62,000 nucleotides of DNA from Glandiceps talaboti. Lineage: Eukaryota; Hemichordata; Enteropneusta; Spengelidae. This document shows, piece after piece, positions 12,237-26,901 of the stretch. A program made the position numbers and the translations under genes. The number at the start of each line of letters is the position of its first letter. Position 1 is the first letter of the stretch. The stretch spans positions 2,600,001-2,662,000 of the forward strand of contig NC_135549.1 in assembly GCF_964340395.1 (NCBI RefSeq), written 5' to 3'. The notes beneath the pieces are model-generated. The model made no database searches, was not told where the DNA came from, and saw nothing but the letters and a program-made list of their open reading frames with translations.

Positions 12237-13109
12237 ATGACATTTTAGCATATAGAAAGCACTTAACCTTTTCTATTTCTATGGAAACCAGTGAACTAAG
12301 CACGTTTTACTAATTTTTTTTTACACATTCATGGTGATATGATGACTAAACTGATAATTTTATTCCAATTCTTACTAAATTTAATCAATTATCACCTGTT
12401 GGTGACTTCCTAATTTCTCTCTCTTTTTTTGGAAATAAAATGTTGAAGTACTGAGGTTGAATTTAGTATCAAAGTTTTTTCCTGAGGATTTCTGTAGAAA
12501 TGTATGCAAGTGATTTTACTGTAAATGATAAGGCCAAATTTAAAAAGTTGTTTGGTTTCCGGTTACCCAACCCCATCTAGTTTTTCATGCCGACTCTAAA
12601 TTTTTTTTACATATTCGAGAAAAAAATATGTGAAAATTGTGAAGTCTTGCAAAAAAATAGTGGATGTGGAAACTGACATCAACTGAAAAAGACAATATAA
12701 AACTGTTCTTCCAATCTGTAATGGCTGTACATCTGATGAGAAGAAGCCAATAACACAGAGACCATATGAAAACAACAGAAAAACATAACTACCTAAACTA
12801 GACACTCACATATAAAAAAAAAATAAGATAAAAAATCCACCTACCCAACCTATTTTAAAATTGACAACCAACAAGACTCACAAACAAAATTGAAGAAAAT
12901 TTGATTTGATGATTATTGCAAAAGAATTACAAAGGCTTTCAGGATAATGCACTCATTTGTAGATGTCTTCTTTTCCCAAACAGCTGAACTGAAGTTGTCA
13001 TGGTGATGGTGATTCGTCTTTACACATGCTTCCTAAATTGGTGAAAATATGACATTTTTTCAGATTGTTTCTCACTGTTGCAATTAATGTTAACAAAATG
13101 TTTGACAAG

Positions 13110-13123
13110 GTTGCTATGGCAAC
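13110..13123. promoter_or_regulatory. X-box-like site
   Basis: GTTGCTATGGCAAC is one of the best matches in the window to the RFX X-box (GTTGCC-like half site, spacer, GGCAAC). No gene is near; function is inferred only from the motif. Confidence 0.45.
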
Positions 13124-14767
13124 TCCCTTTCTTTTCCTTCACATTTGATCTTCCAAGTGCCAAGAACAATTCCAGCTAGCCAGGCTTCAATGACATTTAT
13201 TCATAAATTGTTTTCTGCTATAAAATTTTCTAATACTGTTTAATATGTGTGCAGGAGAAACTCTGTATTCATGCTATATATGTTGCAGTTTCTACATCTT
13301 ACATATGTCCATGTTGTTTGATCTTTGCACAATTCATTGCAGTTCAACCAGTTAGACATTATTTTCATTTTCTGTGATTATTTGTAGTTTTGATTTAGTA
13401 CAGTTTAATTTTAATTTTTGTAATTTGCTTGACACTTCAATGACTCCATCATTTTTGTGAATTTTACTGATCTTGAAAAAAAAATGACTACAAATTGGAG
13501 ACACGTCAATATGAACTTGGTTCGTATTGGAAATTTCCCTTGAAACTAACAAAGTGCACCTGTGACACTAATTATGTTATATTTTGCCTTTGGATAAACA
13601 TTTTGATGAGTAATTAGTCCTCCCAAATCTCATTGCTAAACTTGAAATTCGTAATTTTCCCCCATAAAATCAATAAAAGAATCACCATGCACTGATCAAT
13701 TTGTAGTTCAATAGTCAGTTGTCTTAAATTTGTACAAAAGTCATGTTTTCCTAACTGTAATGATCACTCATGGCTCAGTAGATTATCTATTAGCTATCAA
13801 CTGGCATTCCATGACCTTTAGGAAATTGAACTTACTGATCAGCACCTCAACCTGGCACTTTGTGACAATTACACTGCACTTACAACATTCTCACTGATGG
13901 TGATTGACACTAAAATGGTGAAACAGTTTAGGTTTCAGATTAAAACTTGTTCTAAAATATATCTTAAGATTCTTGTGAAAAATATGTCTTGTGATGGAGA
14001 CACACTCAGGTCTTTTATCTCATAATAACCATTAGATGTTTATTTTGAATAACAGAATCTGAGGGAGTTAAAAACTAGTAATTGTAACCTAAAGACAAAA
14101 TAATAGTCACAATCTCCTTGTTCTATGATCTTATAATCTCAGTGAGATCAATGGTAGGGCTATTTGCTGTCTGTTATCCAAGACTGACACTCCCATCCAG
14201 AAGAGTTGAAATGTTTAGATAAAATGGAAAAGGGTTGAAGATATACCTTTTTTAAACATTGTTATTATAACCTGTAATAGTTTATTTTCAACTTGTGGTT
14301 ATTGTTTTTATGAGCTCTTTTTAGAAATTGTTTTAAACTGAACATTTTACCAGATGTATTTTTCAAAATTTTATTCTAGATGTTTCTTATCTTCTTTTAA
14401 TTTTACAGCAGTTTCAAAGTAGAACCATTTTAGAAATTAAATAAATGTTAAATCCATAATAAACACTTCAATTTTGTGACTTACTGTGTACATTTCATGT
14501 TATATTTATTATGCACCATATACCACACTCTAGATCTCTGATAATGTGTCTGCAAAATAAATGAAGATTCAAATATTGACTGATATGTGTTGTCAATGTG
14601 AGATGGAAACAATATATTTTGTACTCAATAATGATGCTTTACACTACCAGACACATAGTGTTCAAGTTGTGTACAGCTGTCTTGTGCAAATAGCAAACTT
14701 CAGAGATAAACTTGATGGCATCAGAGCACACAAAACTATATGAATGACAAATTAGTCATATATTTAC

Positions 14768-14785
14768 AGATAGATAGATAGATAT
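14768..14785. repeat. GATA microsatellite
   Basis: Four GATA/AGAT units occur in tandem (AGATAGATAGATAGATAT), followed by AT-rich sequence. Confidence 0.8.
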
Positions 14786-15361
14786 TATTTTATTATAGTG
14801 ACACAGTTTCACATACAAAAGTACATACGTACATACAGTACTCAAAGAGAAAATTCTTTGTAATATACAAGTAGTAATTATGTGAAACCCCAGCCAAGTA
14901 ATTGGCTTATGAGTCACTGTACCAAAAGTATTTACAAGTACATGTAGGTAAATAATACTTATTGTTTCTTCACAATACATACAAACATTGTGAAACACAA
15001 AATGTTGGTTAAATTAAAACAACTAATACAGACAATTTTGATTGCATTGCCAATCTCAACATGCACATCATCATGCAAACTTAAAACCTGTGGCTACAAA
15101 ACAATAGTATATACTTACGTCATTTAAAGATTATAAATAGTAGATGTGAACTATAAAAGAGTTATATGTATACTCACAGACGGAACATCACGTATATTTC
15201 ACAGCTTGTTCCTTATTTGTATTCTCTACAGCTCCTACTTGAACAGTATTGCTTAGTACTTTGGAACAAGACTCAGTGAGTGTCTGTTGAATTCATGTAC
15301 AGAAAAGCTGCTTTGTAAACGTGTAATGCTAACAGAAAGAGTTCCCTTAAGCTTTTTAGAT

Positions 15362-15375
15362 GTAACCATAGTAAC
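15362..15375. promoter_or_regulatory. X-box-like site
   Basis: GTAACCATAGTAAC is identical to the site at 60,359-60,372 upstream of the membrane-protein gene. It lies in a gene-free region. Confidence 0.35.
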
Positions 15376-16118
15376 TAACACAGTTCATGAAGTAAGTGGA
15401 TAAAATGACTATATACATATGATTCTTGAAAGTAAAAGCAACATACATCTTTTTATACTTTTTTTTACTCTGTGATTGAATATACATCCTAACAGTGATG
15501 CTGTACATGTACATGTACATGCAGCTGTGACCTGTTAGCATTGTGAACTTTATAAGTTTTTTTTAAACAAGTCCCTTTAGGCTACATAATGTGTCAATAC
15601 TTGTGTCCTTTGGTTCAACAACATAGGATGTATAAAAATGTATGTTGTGGAACAAAAGTTGAAACTGAATGACATAGTAGATTGAAATCTCAGGACGGGC
15701 TACCAAATGTAAAATGCACTGTCCACTGACAAGGTCTGTCAAGTTTTTTTCATCAATAAATCACTTGAATGTTTAACCAACTTGAAGAATAAAGTATAAC
15801 TTCCAAAATGAAATATTTACAGGACTAATAATATGGCTGATAACATTGAATCTCTGTCATATAATCTTTGCTGTAGCAAATTCACTAAGATTTGACATGA
15901 TTTGCCATGGAATTGGTAATCTACACATTTCTAATACACAGTTTGATGGGATTTTGAATTGCAATGCGTATACTTAATTTGAGCTCATATCTTCTTGTAA
16001 TTATTCCACAGCTTTGAACTGGTTTTTGAAGAAAGGTTTATAAGATCTGCAGGTTTTTAAAATTTTCTACAGAAGACAGCTTGACAGTCAAACTTGTATT
16101 TTTTGGGTAAACAGTTAT

Positions 16119-16455
16119 TGTCCTATCACATAGGCTGTTTCTAGAGCTATGAAGTTATGAACACTTGAATGATAAAACATTTATACTGTCTTAACATGGG
16201 CTGTTTCTAGAGCTATGAATGTTTAAACTGTCCTGCCCACACAGGCTGTTTCTAGAGCTATGAACATTTGAGCAATAAAACATTAAAACTGTCCTGTCAA
16301 CATGAACAATGAATGTTTTGAATGATAAAACATTTATACTGTCCTGTCCACATGGGCTGTTTCTAGAGCTGCGAACATTTCAATGATAGAACAAGCATAC
16401 TGTCTGGCTTTTACTGGATGTTTCCAGTGCTATGAATGTTTGAATGATGGACATA
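16119..16455. repeat. degenerate tandem array of about 66 bp
   Basis: About six decayed units are each marked by GGCTGTTTCTAGAGCTATGA (near 16,132, 16,199, 16,244, 16,355, with a diverged GGATGTTTCCAGTGCTATGA near 16,415) followed by GAATGATAAAACATTTATAC and ACTGTCCTGTC. Spacing is irregular because one unit lacks the head and another is shortened. Confidence 0.8.
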
Positions 16456-18956
16456 TACATCTAACAGGATTTATGATTCACGCTCGAGTATAGCGTCAAT
16501 TTGGGTCTCGTATAACAGGAAATGCATGCAGTTTAAGTTGTCCTCTCATCAAAGATTCATTCAAGGAATAGAAAGAAGGAAACCACCAAATACACAATTT
16601 GAGTAATGTTAGCTGATCAGAGGTCTCCAATGCTCTTAACCTCCAGAAAATGTGATACATACTGATGTGCTGTTTTTTAGTTGGAATCTCAATTCGGAGC
16701 TGCAGAGATTAAGAGTGTCTTTACAGCTGTTGGTGTCATCAACTCAAGAAATTGTACACTTTGTGAATACATGCATGTGAATTCTCAGGACATGTTTTGT
16801 GGCATATACTCAACAGCTGCTCATGAAAGGCAACACTTTTCTTTTTACAACTATGCAGTATCACAGAGGCAATCTTGTAATGCACAGTTTTGTCTTTGGA
16901 AATATTGATTTTACAACACAGATTAACTCATAATGTGTACTGTACACGTCTAAACCACCTGAATTACTGAAAAACATGACGTGAGAAATTCAAATACAGT
17001 TGTATGAGGGGAAAGAGAAAGTTACAAAATTTAGCAACAAAAAATATATTCATTGCTTAGTCAGTACTTGCACTAAGCACAATGAAGAGTTCTCTTTGCC
17101 TTCATTCTTAATATTATGTTTTGATCACAAAGTTATACCTTCATCAGTTGAATGATCTCCACTTTAGGTTTTAGCAATGGTTATACAGACCTTAGCTATT
17201 CCAGCACTTAAGAATGTGCATCATTTGCTGCATTTCGAAGTATATAAAAATACAACATGTTGTAAACTCAAAGGAGGTATGCTATGACAAGATACCTGAC
17301 ATTTGAGTTATTAGATACCATACTCTTCAAGTAAACAGTTTCATGAGGAATGCATATACGGCGGCTGAGGCTGAGGATGACACCCGAGGACATTTCAAGA
17401 ATACATAAAGTAAATTATTCACACTATAATGCAGTATGTTTAGGTTGAATGTATACTGCGGAACAACTGAATTAGGACTGGTACCTGAAAGGCTGCTGAT
17501 ATATGAGATTGGTGGAAATCATGCAGTGCATGCACATAATTATCATTTTTGATGAACTGGATGAAGTCTGAGTTAATTCTCAATTTTTCTGCTACTTCAA
17601 CCCTAATACAGGTACTATACTGTAGACAACTGTTATGTGTTTTTATACATAATAAATGTAGTAAAACACACTTGCTAATTGTGTGCTTCTAAGTTTCAAT
17701 AGGTTGAATAAAATAATGGTAATAGAAACACAATTTTCAAACATACATGTAATTGGCACATTAATTGTTAATAAAATAAAACTGAATAATCTACCATTCT
17801 TTTATTGCTACAATAAGCATGTCATGTGGCTTTATGACACCAAGATATCATGTTGATATTAGCAAATATATAGCCTCAGCAGATTTTATTACCGACTATA
17901 AAATACATCAATGAAAACAGCTGATGTATACAATACAAATCTGAGATTCCTTGAGGAATGAAATGTTGTCCTATCCCTAAAGCTATCCCTAGAGATCATT
18001 GAGCTTTTAATAAATAGAATCATGTTAAAGATTATCCCTCTTTAACTAATACAATTGTAAGTATACATGTGAAAGCACTTCAGTATCTAATGTGTTTTCA
18101 ATGATTGAGATATATCCCCAAAGTGTAGGCGACTTTACAAATGCCTGACAGAGGTATTTGGTAGGTTGCGTCATGCATGACTAACAGATTTAATACTTGA
18201 TTTAAATGTCAACTGAGAATGAACTAAGTGACTTAAAACGTGATCTAAAGAAGAAGCCATTAATAGTAAAGTCTTAAGTTCTTAACATGTATTATGTTGA
18301 ATACTTGTGAAATAATTCTAATTGACCTTGTAGTAAAATTTTCAAATCAGTTGTTTATTTATGTTTTGGTCACTGATTGAAGAATAGACAATAAGATTAT
18401 CTTTCTTGTATGTGTGGCAAAAAAACAAAGATTAATTAATTAATAGATACTGTAGTATCCACAAATAAACATTCAACCATATCCATCTGTATATATGTGA
18501 ATAAAGTATCCATACTGTAGTAAGCATTCAAATAGCAAACACTGTCTCCTGTGTCTATCTCACAGTCATTTGTGAGCCAATATGTCATTCCAGGAACGTT
18601 AAATACTCTAGTCTAGGATGATCACAATACAAAATAAATATGTTATATTAGGTATTTACGATTCAAAAAATACCATTGCCAGTGATTGTTCCGGAATATA
18701 CTGAAGTCAGGAGACAGCGGAAGATACACGGCTATTTCAACGATCTGTTTTAATTCCAAAATGAACAAATATTATAACCAAAACATAACCACCCATGGCA
18801 CTCAAATAGGAAACACTCTTTTTTATTACCCTACCTGACAAACTAATCTGCAACAATATTGATCCAAAATGTTTTTTTTAACAAAATATGTCCACATTTA
18901 AATGACCCGCCATGATACAATCGATGATGGAACAGTATTAGATACCATACTATTGA

Positions 18957-19047
18957 CATGTATACTTTGTGAAAGACATTACTGTTGATCAATTTTTAAT
19001 ATAGGTAACATTGATGACAGTACAACAGTATTTCTAACCATTGAACA
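18957..19047 (+). repeat. dispersed repeat, copy 1
   Basis: This segment shares a block of about 43 identical bases (starting GTAACATTGATGACAGTACA) plus a looser flank (CATGTATACTTT, TTACTGTTGATCAATTTTTA) with 20,607-20,692. Orientation is the same. No coding content. Confidence 0.9.
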
Positions 19048-20606
19048 TGTTAATGAATGAATATATCATGCTAATTTTACATTACTGTTCTTAGCGTGTT
19101 GCTGATTGGTTGTAAGGCATTGCCATTGTGATCGCGAATGCCATGCCATGCCATGCTAAAAAGTAACCAGGTACTGGTATTTCATTGCATACTTTTTTAA
19201 TGGCACATATAAGTCAACAGGAATATGTTTCACCAAACATCAATAAAATAATGATTCCTGCAAACGTTCCATCTATCTAACATTTTCTTTTCATCCCATT
19301 AGTGGAAAACAGATTGTAAACTGAGGGTGTCGGCAAACACAGACAAATATCACAGACAGGTTCCATACTTCAGTCATTCAGCAAAAAATCAGTTAAAATG
19401 TCACTGTTGCACATGCTTCCAGGTTTTGGTGATTATATTTGTTCATGCCTGTTCTTAGATAACACAGTGGAGATTACTAATAAAGAATTTACACAATGCC
19501 ACAGGTAAGTCTCTCCAGTTTCTTGTACTTCCGTTTCATCTTTGTTTTGCCCAAGGCATTTCTAAGCAATTATATCTTGTCCTGCCTATCTGTACGATAA
19601 GCTATACACACTTGCAGACAACTAATCAGTAAATGGTGACAGTAGACACAACAGCAAAACAAGATACAATATCTCTCTATCCCCCAAAAATTTCTTTTTT
19701 GTCTAGAAGTCTCATGCTTTTCTCGTGAGTTAATGAAATTGAGGTCTTCATTTCTTCTAAATCCCTACTTGATTAATCAGGAAGAATTTGCACATGAGAT
19801 AAATAGAAAGTAGCCTTTATATATACATATGGAAACCCTTTTAAATTTAAAGAAAATAGTTTTTGTAGTATCAAGGCTGGTATAGTAATGATCTATAGAG
19901 CAGGATAACATTTCATGGCTTCCTGTAACCTGGAATTTGTATTTGCTATTTTAGGACATTATGCTGGAGAACTTAACTTCAAAACAGATGCAAACAAATA
20001 GTCATGAAAGCTTTCATAACTTTACCTTGTATAGTATACATATGCTCTATATTTTTTTCTGATTGATCGATTGGTTTTCAATACTATTATCAGATACAAT
20101 ATTGTAAGATAGGAGTAATTAGCATATACATTATAGGTAGACTATAAAATTAAACTCAGTTTTAGCCTAAATTTCAAAATACTGTCATCACTTTCCTTTT
20201 CTTATAAACCTATATTTTTGTCTATAATTAATTACTGGGCAACAAAATAATGCTTAAAACAAACCTGGCACAGAACTAAAAGCTTTCACTTGGCTGGCTG
20301 CACTAAAGTTAAAGACTTATATTTTGGTATGTATACCATAGATGGAGAAGAACATTATGATACCGATGCATGTACTCAACAGTAACTCATATTGAGATGC
20401 TCAATGTGAAACTGAATGCCCCTTTGGAAAAATGGAACAATCCAGATAACAGACCGACAGCTGTATGTAGGCCAAAATATGTAATTGCCAGTAATTAGAC
20501 CAATGAATGCTATTTTATTGTTGGAAGACTTCCAGGTATATTCCAGAAATCTACAATTGCCAACCTACAGAGATTAATGGTACAAAGAAAATGGAGCCTG
20601 GCATGG

Positions 20607-20692
20607 ACATGTATACTTTATAGACTTTACTGTTGATCAATTTTTAATAGGTAACATTGATGACAGTACAACAGTATTTCTAACCATTGAAC
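20607..20692 (+). repeat. dispersed repeat, copy 2
   Basis: This is the partner of 18,957-19,047, in direct orientation 1.65 kb away. It differs by short indels in the first 40 bp and is identical over the next 43 or so. It may mark two insertions of one small element or a local duplication. Confidence 0.9.
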
Positions 20693-21177
20693 AGTTTGCT
20701 GACAAATCTAAGATTACTTTCTTGACTAGCAGACTGCTTTTTTTTACAACAAGTTGAATTTCAACATAAAGAGATATATAAACTTTAAATGGAACTGGAT
20801 AGGAAATGAACACAAGTGTTTAGAATTGATCCATCATGGGGATGTTGTTTGAAATTTGAAAAATGTATGGTTGCTATAACTTTACAACTCTTTGTCAAAT
20901 GCCAGTTTATGTATGAGGGAAAATGATTGTTTTTTTCTGTGGTTTTAGAACAGGTTACAAAATCTGGTCAACAACACAAAATGCAAAAACTAAACTTTTA
21001 AAAAAGAATATTTTTTGAGCATGTACAATATCTTTGAGTATATTATAGTAATCAGATAATCCATCAGTGTGAACAAGTCTTTGTAGAAGGCAAAGACCCC
21101 CCCCCCCTCAAATACTTTACTTCTATTTGATGATTTTACAAGAAATTTGTGTCAATAAATAAATGAATACTAAAAAA

Positions 21178-22110
21178 GTGTCTGTGATATGCAGGAAATG
21201 GCTGGATTTTGATAATTGACCCTGAAGGTCAAGGATAACAATCAAAGTCCCCAAAAAAGTTTACACCTAACAATATAGAGATATAGACACTTGAATGAAG
21301 TTTCAATGTATTAAAGTTTTTGAGTGTAATGCAGTAAATGATGATTGTTCACTTCAAATATGGCCATCATTCAGTTAAAAGTTGTACGAGAACAAAAGTA
21401 ATGCATGTATTACATATTTTTCTCCTTCTCTTGTTCTGCATTACCTTATTTATACATGATTTTGAAAGAATTTGACACACATAAAAGCTACAGATGGTGT
21501 GCAATACGCAAGAAATAATGTGATTTTGATGACTGACCCAGGTCAAGGGTGAGATCAAAGGTCACTTTCTTACAGGAAAGGTTGCACGTGATTATATGGG
21601 GTTAGACACTTGAATGGACTCTCTATGTATTGAGGTTTTGAGTTTATTACGTCACAATATATTGGTCAAATATGACTGCATTTCAGTAAATACTGATGAG
21701 CACTAAAACTAAACCAAGTGTATACTCTTATGTTACCTGTCGACATGATTAAAGAAACTGCCAACAAACAAGACAAATTGTCTGTGATATGCAAGCAATG
21801 GCTGGATTTTGATAATTGACCCTCGAGGTCAAAGGTCAATGTCTTAAAAGAAAGTTTGTACCTGATAATAGGGGGAGGGGTGGGGGTAGATGTGAAAGGG
21901 GTCTCTATATATTATGGTTTTTGAGTAATGCTGTAAATATTGATTTTTAACTACAAATATGGCCACCATTTGGTCAACTTGCATATGTTGCAAAACAAAG
22001 AGACATGCATATGTACCATATGACGTATCACTTTTGTCAAACCTGCAGGTCTGAAAGAAATTGGATACTGAAGTCTGAGAAATGACAAACTTCTGGTGGA
22101 ACGAATTGAT
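21178..22110. repeat. diverged tandem repeat block B (three units)
   Basis: Three diverged units of about 300 bp lie in tandem (about 21,178-21,490, 21,491-21,780 and 21,781-22,110). Each begins with a CTGTGATATGCAGGAAATGG-like phrase and GATTTTGATAATTGACCCT, then GGTCAA-rich sequence, GTTAGACACTTGAATGGA-like sequence and AAATATGGCCATCATT. The third unit continues into an extra segment with GAAAGAAATTGGATACTGAA and GTCTGAGAAATGA. Order and terminal segment match block A at 9,080-10,440. Confidence 0.8.
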
Positions 22111-25100
22111 CGGGGAATTGATGCATGCATGGATGGATGGAAGAGCCCCGGGATTGTACTGTAAACCTAGATAATTTCACTACTACAACATTTTGCGATT
22201 TTACAGTCTTCAGCAAGATCTCAAAGACTAATTTTCACTAATTACCAGACTGGTACATTGTGTTCATGTACCAGAAGGCATTGCAGTCACTACTTATATT
22301 TGCGTTTTTGTTTTCCAGCGAAAATAAAATTTCCTGGTTTAGAGTATAATTATATACTCATTCTAAACTGTCCATCCTAGAAATCAAAATACAAGTAACA
22401 TACTTTTATTCCTGCTGCTGCTGTTGTCATATATTTCACATCTCATAAAACCCAACATAAATGTCCTTTGATCAAATACATCAACCTAAGTCTACATTTA
22501 ACCAAATTAATTCTCTAGTATCTAAATCACAGATGATGTTTATTTTTCCTATTTTCCCTCTCCTGTTCTTCCTGTATTGCTAACCTATATGTTGATATGT
22601 CTGACATGAATTGATAATCACGTTTTATTCTCAAAGCAAAAATTGTCATTAGATAGAAATAACATTTTACATGTAATATCTTAAATTCCCTTTTCTGATT
22701 ACACTTTTGGCTACATAGCTGTAATTTGGCATTTCAGTTTCATATATTCAGGTATGACTTTAACTATTTGCTGAATAAATAACGATGTATTGTCTGGCTG
22801 GATATACATTTAAGCCATCCTCTCCATCTCTCTTTACAACACAGCACAACTACTGTGCACCATTGATCGCTACCTCAACAACAAAATAAACTCTGGCTTG
22901 CGAGAATTGTTCAACGCAACAATATACATATGATGGAAGCATGTTTGTATGGCAAATGTTTACTGTATGATGACATGTTACAGAGACCGATCAAAGCTTT
23001 ATTATTGCATTGTGATAAAAAATGACATTTTTAGTTATTACCTATTTTCAGTAGTGTGACCATCACCATATATGTATCAGTTGTAGATATCACACTGTGT
23101 GACATATTGAGCACAAAATAGAGGAATATACCTTCCTCAATTGCTATTAGAATCTAATCAAATCATGGTTTGGTAGTGTTTTGTTTTATTACACTGTTAT
23201 ATTGCAATCAAGGTTGTTAGGATTTGTGGCTTACATTGTAATTGATTCTTTAAAACAGAATACGTTTCAATAGCTACAGTGTTCTAATGTCATTATAACG
23301 CTTCACTGAGGCACACATAAAATATTTTAGGATAAATCTACTCCAAAGTAATCCTGCACAGAGCAAATTTGCTATGGAATGTAGTTTGTTTGAATGAATG
23401 TATGTTTTCTGCCATTTTACTTATTTACTCTAGCTAGCTGCGAACTATTACAATCATGTCATTTAATAGTGTAACACTTTTGAACCTCCCATAGGTCAGG
23501 TAAGTTTATATACTCACACCCATGGGCCTGACAAAAAACAATCATAACTTAAAAAAGAATAAATGGAATTTTGAATCCATTTTGTTTTAGCCAATGTAGC
23601 ATATACATGTGTACTAGTTGCTGTGTGATGTGGTTGTGAGAATTTGTTTAAAATAATCTTCTAAAATAGCATTTTACGTGAGGTATGTGTTAGACAGATT
23701 TTAAACATTTGCTGACAATACTAGTCCTGTGCAGACAACCAGTAATTCAAGGGCAGTTCAATGAAATTTAATTTTAGAAGTCAATATTATAGGGGACTTT
23801 TTCTATTGTTTTTACCACGTTCCTTATAAAGTATAATACCTCACAATAATGTCTTGTCCAACTTGCCTTTTTGTACATTTTGTAGGTAAATCAACCATCC
23901 ACACTTTGTGTCTTTATATCTAAAACATAAAAAGTACTGATTTGTTTATATACTACAAAAAGTCACAAGTTTGATACATACATGTTTGATGGTTAAAACA
24001 CTCTGTAAACAGTGAAACAAAGACTGGAACTTTGAGACTAACTTCTCAAAACAAACATTCTATTTTTAAGACAGGTCAAAGAAACTAAATAATTTATTTA
24101 CAAAAAAGATAAATAAACAAAATACACAAATTGTATGAAATTCAATGTATGCTATTGTAAATTTAGGTTGCCAGTATCTTTCCATGCCCTCTCATTACAA
24201 ATTACTCACGCACTCATTTTTCGCCCTTGGAATGTACAAAATCACAGACAAATATAATCTAATGTATATAACCCTAAATACACAAAATCAATAAGGCATT
24301 TCTATACAGCTCAAATATACCTACTATACAAAAACAGAAAATTCCAATTTATTGAATTGACAAAGGAATGCTATATGCTGTCATACTTAATGTCTGTCAG
24401 TTTTTAGCTCAACAAAAGCTTCCCAAGTGGAAAATTCAATAAGAAAATAGAACTACCAAACTGTACTGCTAGCTATTTCATCACCAAATCAAATAGTGAA
24501 CAGAAAATTGAATAGACTTGTATTACTTGCAAGTAGGGCTAGATGAACATCACTTCAGGTATGTGATGATAGTCTAGATAATTTTCAAAATTAAAACTGT
24601 CAAATATACTTAGGTTGTCCACTCGGTACAACATTTAATATGTAATACAAAGTGACAACCACACTTTATTGTTTTAGGTTAATTTATCATGCATATGACC
24701 TATGACCTCAGCTTTTTATTTTTCTACTTTTCATCAATCTCAACTGAGAGTTTTAGTTCAACACTCTGATCATGGATGATGGTTCTATTTCAACTTCACT
24801 GACCTACACGTTCTTTATTTTCAGTTTCCCATATCTGTACTTTTTTCCAATTTTTATCTTTTAACACTGATGTTACCATAATTGACAGCTTGACTTAACT
24901 TGGCTATTTTGATATCAACTTTCCTATGATTTAAAAATTTTTTTTTAAATTCCCCCAGAAATTTATCATTATCATGTAATATTTCTTGACAGCAAACATA
25001 AATTTTTTAGTTAGGGTTTTCTTTTGTATGACCTAAGCTGTATTTTGATTATCAGGTATTTGACAGTCTTGAAGTTTTCATTCTACTGTTCCAACTTTCT

Positions 25101-26887
25101 GATGTAATGTCAGGTGACAGCAATATATCTTCTTGAAGGGTGATAAATAGGTATTAATTCGAACTGCATTCAATCTCTGAGTACTAAATTTACCCTGGTA
25201 ACTCCCCCACCAAACTAATGGTATACGATATAGAAATCTATATGTACAATTATTAACATGTTTTCCTACTATACGTTACCAGGGTTCCCAGAGGTTTGCA
25301 AAAACACTGACTAGCATATCACAGTTTTACAACAATATGGTAAAGCATACAAAAATAATTAACATACACAAACTGTGTGAATAACATCCTTTAGTATATT
25401 TACAGTTTGATTACAATTGTGCATCTCAAAAATTCCCTTTATTATTTTTAAATTTTGGATAATTTTAAACAAACACATCTCTTTATTAACATATTAAGTT
25501 GGGCAACAGTTTATTTCAATATTTCAGTTTAGTTTATCTTTACACTCCCACAGCCAATCTTTTTTTCTTCCAGTATTTGAATGGACTCCGCCAAACAGAG
25601 TGTTATTCAAAGAAACCACGACAGTAGTTATAAAACTGACAAATTTTATACAAAATGATTTCATACCATTAAAAATGATCTACTCTAGAATAGTGAGTAT
25701 TCTGATAATGCAGTCTCAAAACAGATATAATATATCCTACTTTTGGCTTTGTTATGGTATCCAAGGCGATGTCTGGTCCATGGTACACATGGGTTAAATG
25801 TTAAGTGATTATTCCCTGGATTACTGAATAATGCAGCCTCTTTCATCGTCTATCTTGCATTATCTTGTGATATAGTTTTTTTCTGAGTGTATAACTATAG
25901 AATGGATGCTTAATTGCTTGTTACTGTCATCTTCTCTTCAGTGATGTTTATGACATCAAAATGCTCATTAATGCAATTCATCAATGGTTGAGTTATGAAA
26001 GTAACATTTCTTTATATCATAGACATAAACCCTCAAGTTCATTCCAGGGACTCTGAAAACATCTCAACTGACCAAACAGGATGTTTTTGCAATCTCTGTA
26101 CAGTATGAATTTCATATTTATATGGGAAAGGAAGCTATAAAGACAGTAACAATATTTTAGCTCGGCCATATCATAGTCACTTTTGGGCTAAATTTTGAAA
26201 GAAATGAATTGGAATTTGTTCCCATCATAGTCAAACCCTTCTTGTATGTCCCACCTTTAAAGTATCTCAGCCTTATAAATAGTTCTATAAACTTAAAACT
26301 GATGTATTTATAATTCAAATAAACTAAAATTTTTGTAATGGCCATGAATCAATTTATAAGACGGGAAAGTAATATTATATAGATAAACAAACAATTCACA
26401 AAATATCTACCTTGCATATCTGGACTCTTTTGAAAGATTCTTCAAGATTTATAGCATAGCCAAATTAATGAGTCTGGTGAACTGAACCTCTGCCATATAT
26501 TCACTTCTTGCATCATCACCATCACTCAAGTATCACTATAGCAACCATATCTTTCTTCATCCTCTAGAAAAAAGATATCATTCCTAATACAGGTACATGT
26601 ACCTGTAGCAAGATAAAGTCATTCTCAAATTTCCATTCCAGAATTTAATAGAGATATGTCAAAATTGTCAACTGCTTCGTGATGCCCTCATGCAATGTGA
26701 TGAATTTTGTACCAACATCATGCATCTTTGAAAATTCAAGGAAAATCTGATACAAAAACTGTCTTCAATTTGACACATAAACCCTGGGGCACATTTAATG
26801 CGCTGTGAATTCTTTCTCTCTCGAAACAAACTGCTTTCAAAGTTTTTTCCCCCACACTTTAGATTTATGTGATTCCCCAATTCATTG

Positions 26888-26901
26888 GTTGCCATGACAA
26901 C
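26888..26901. promoter_or_regulatory. X-box-like site
   Basis: GTTGCCATGACAAC is a close match to the RFX X-box with both half sites intact. There is no neighbouring gene within view. Confidence 0.45.

Larger units (their letters stand above)
10441..16118. other. gene-free AT-rich stretch
   Basis: No gene can be supported. The longest open frames are 117 codons at 10,756-11,109 minus and 101 codons at 11,918-12,223 plus; neither shows a domain, signal peptide or conserved motif. Content includes a 2.5-copy local duplication (12,136-12,236), two X-box-like sites (13,110 and 15,362), a GATA microsatellite (14,768-14,785) and a short run of overlapping TACATG words (about 15,503-15,521). Confidence 0.55.
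16456..21177. other. gene-free AT-rich stretch
   Basis: There is no assignable gene. The open frame at 16,681-16,908 (plus, 75 codons) starts just after an acceptor-like TTTTTTAG and is less AT-rich than its surroundings, but has no recognisable domain. A pair of diverged copies of one segment lies at 18,957-19,047 and 20,607-20,692. A short CATGC run is at about 19,140-19,157, and an 11-base poly-C tract at 21,097-21,107. Confidence 0.5.

Noticed and set aside
16681-16908. 75-codon frame just after an acceptor-like TTTTTTAG
   Set aside because: The protein matches nothing I know and no donor or partner exon was found.
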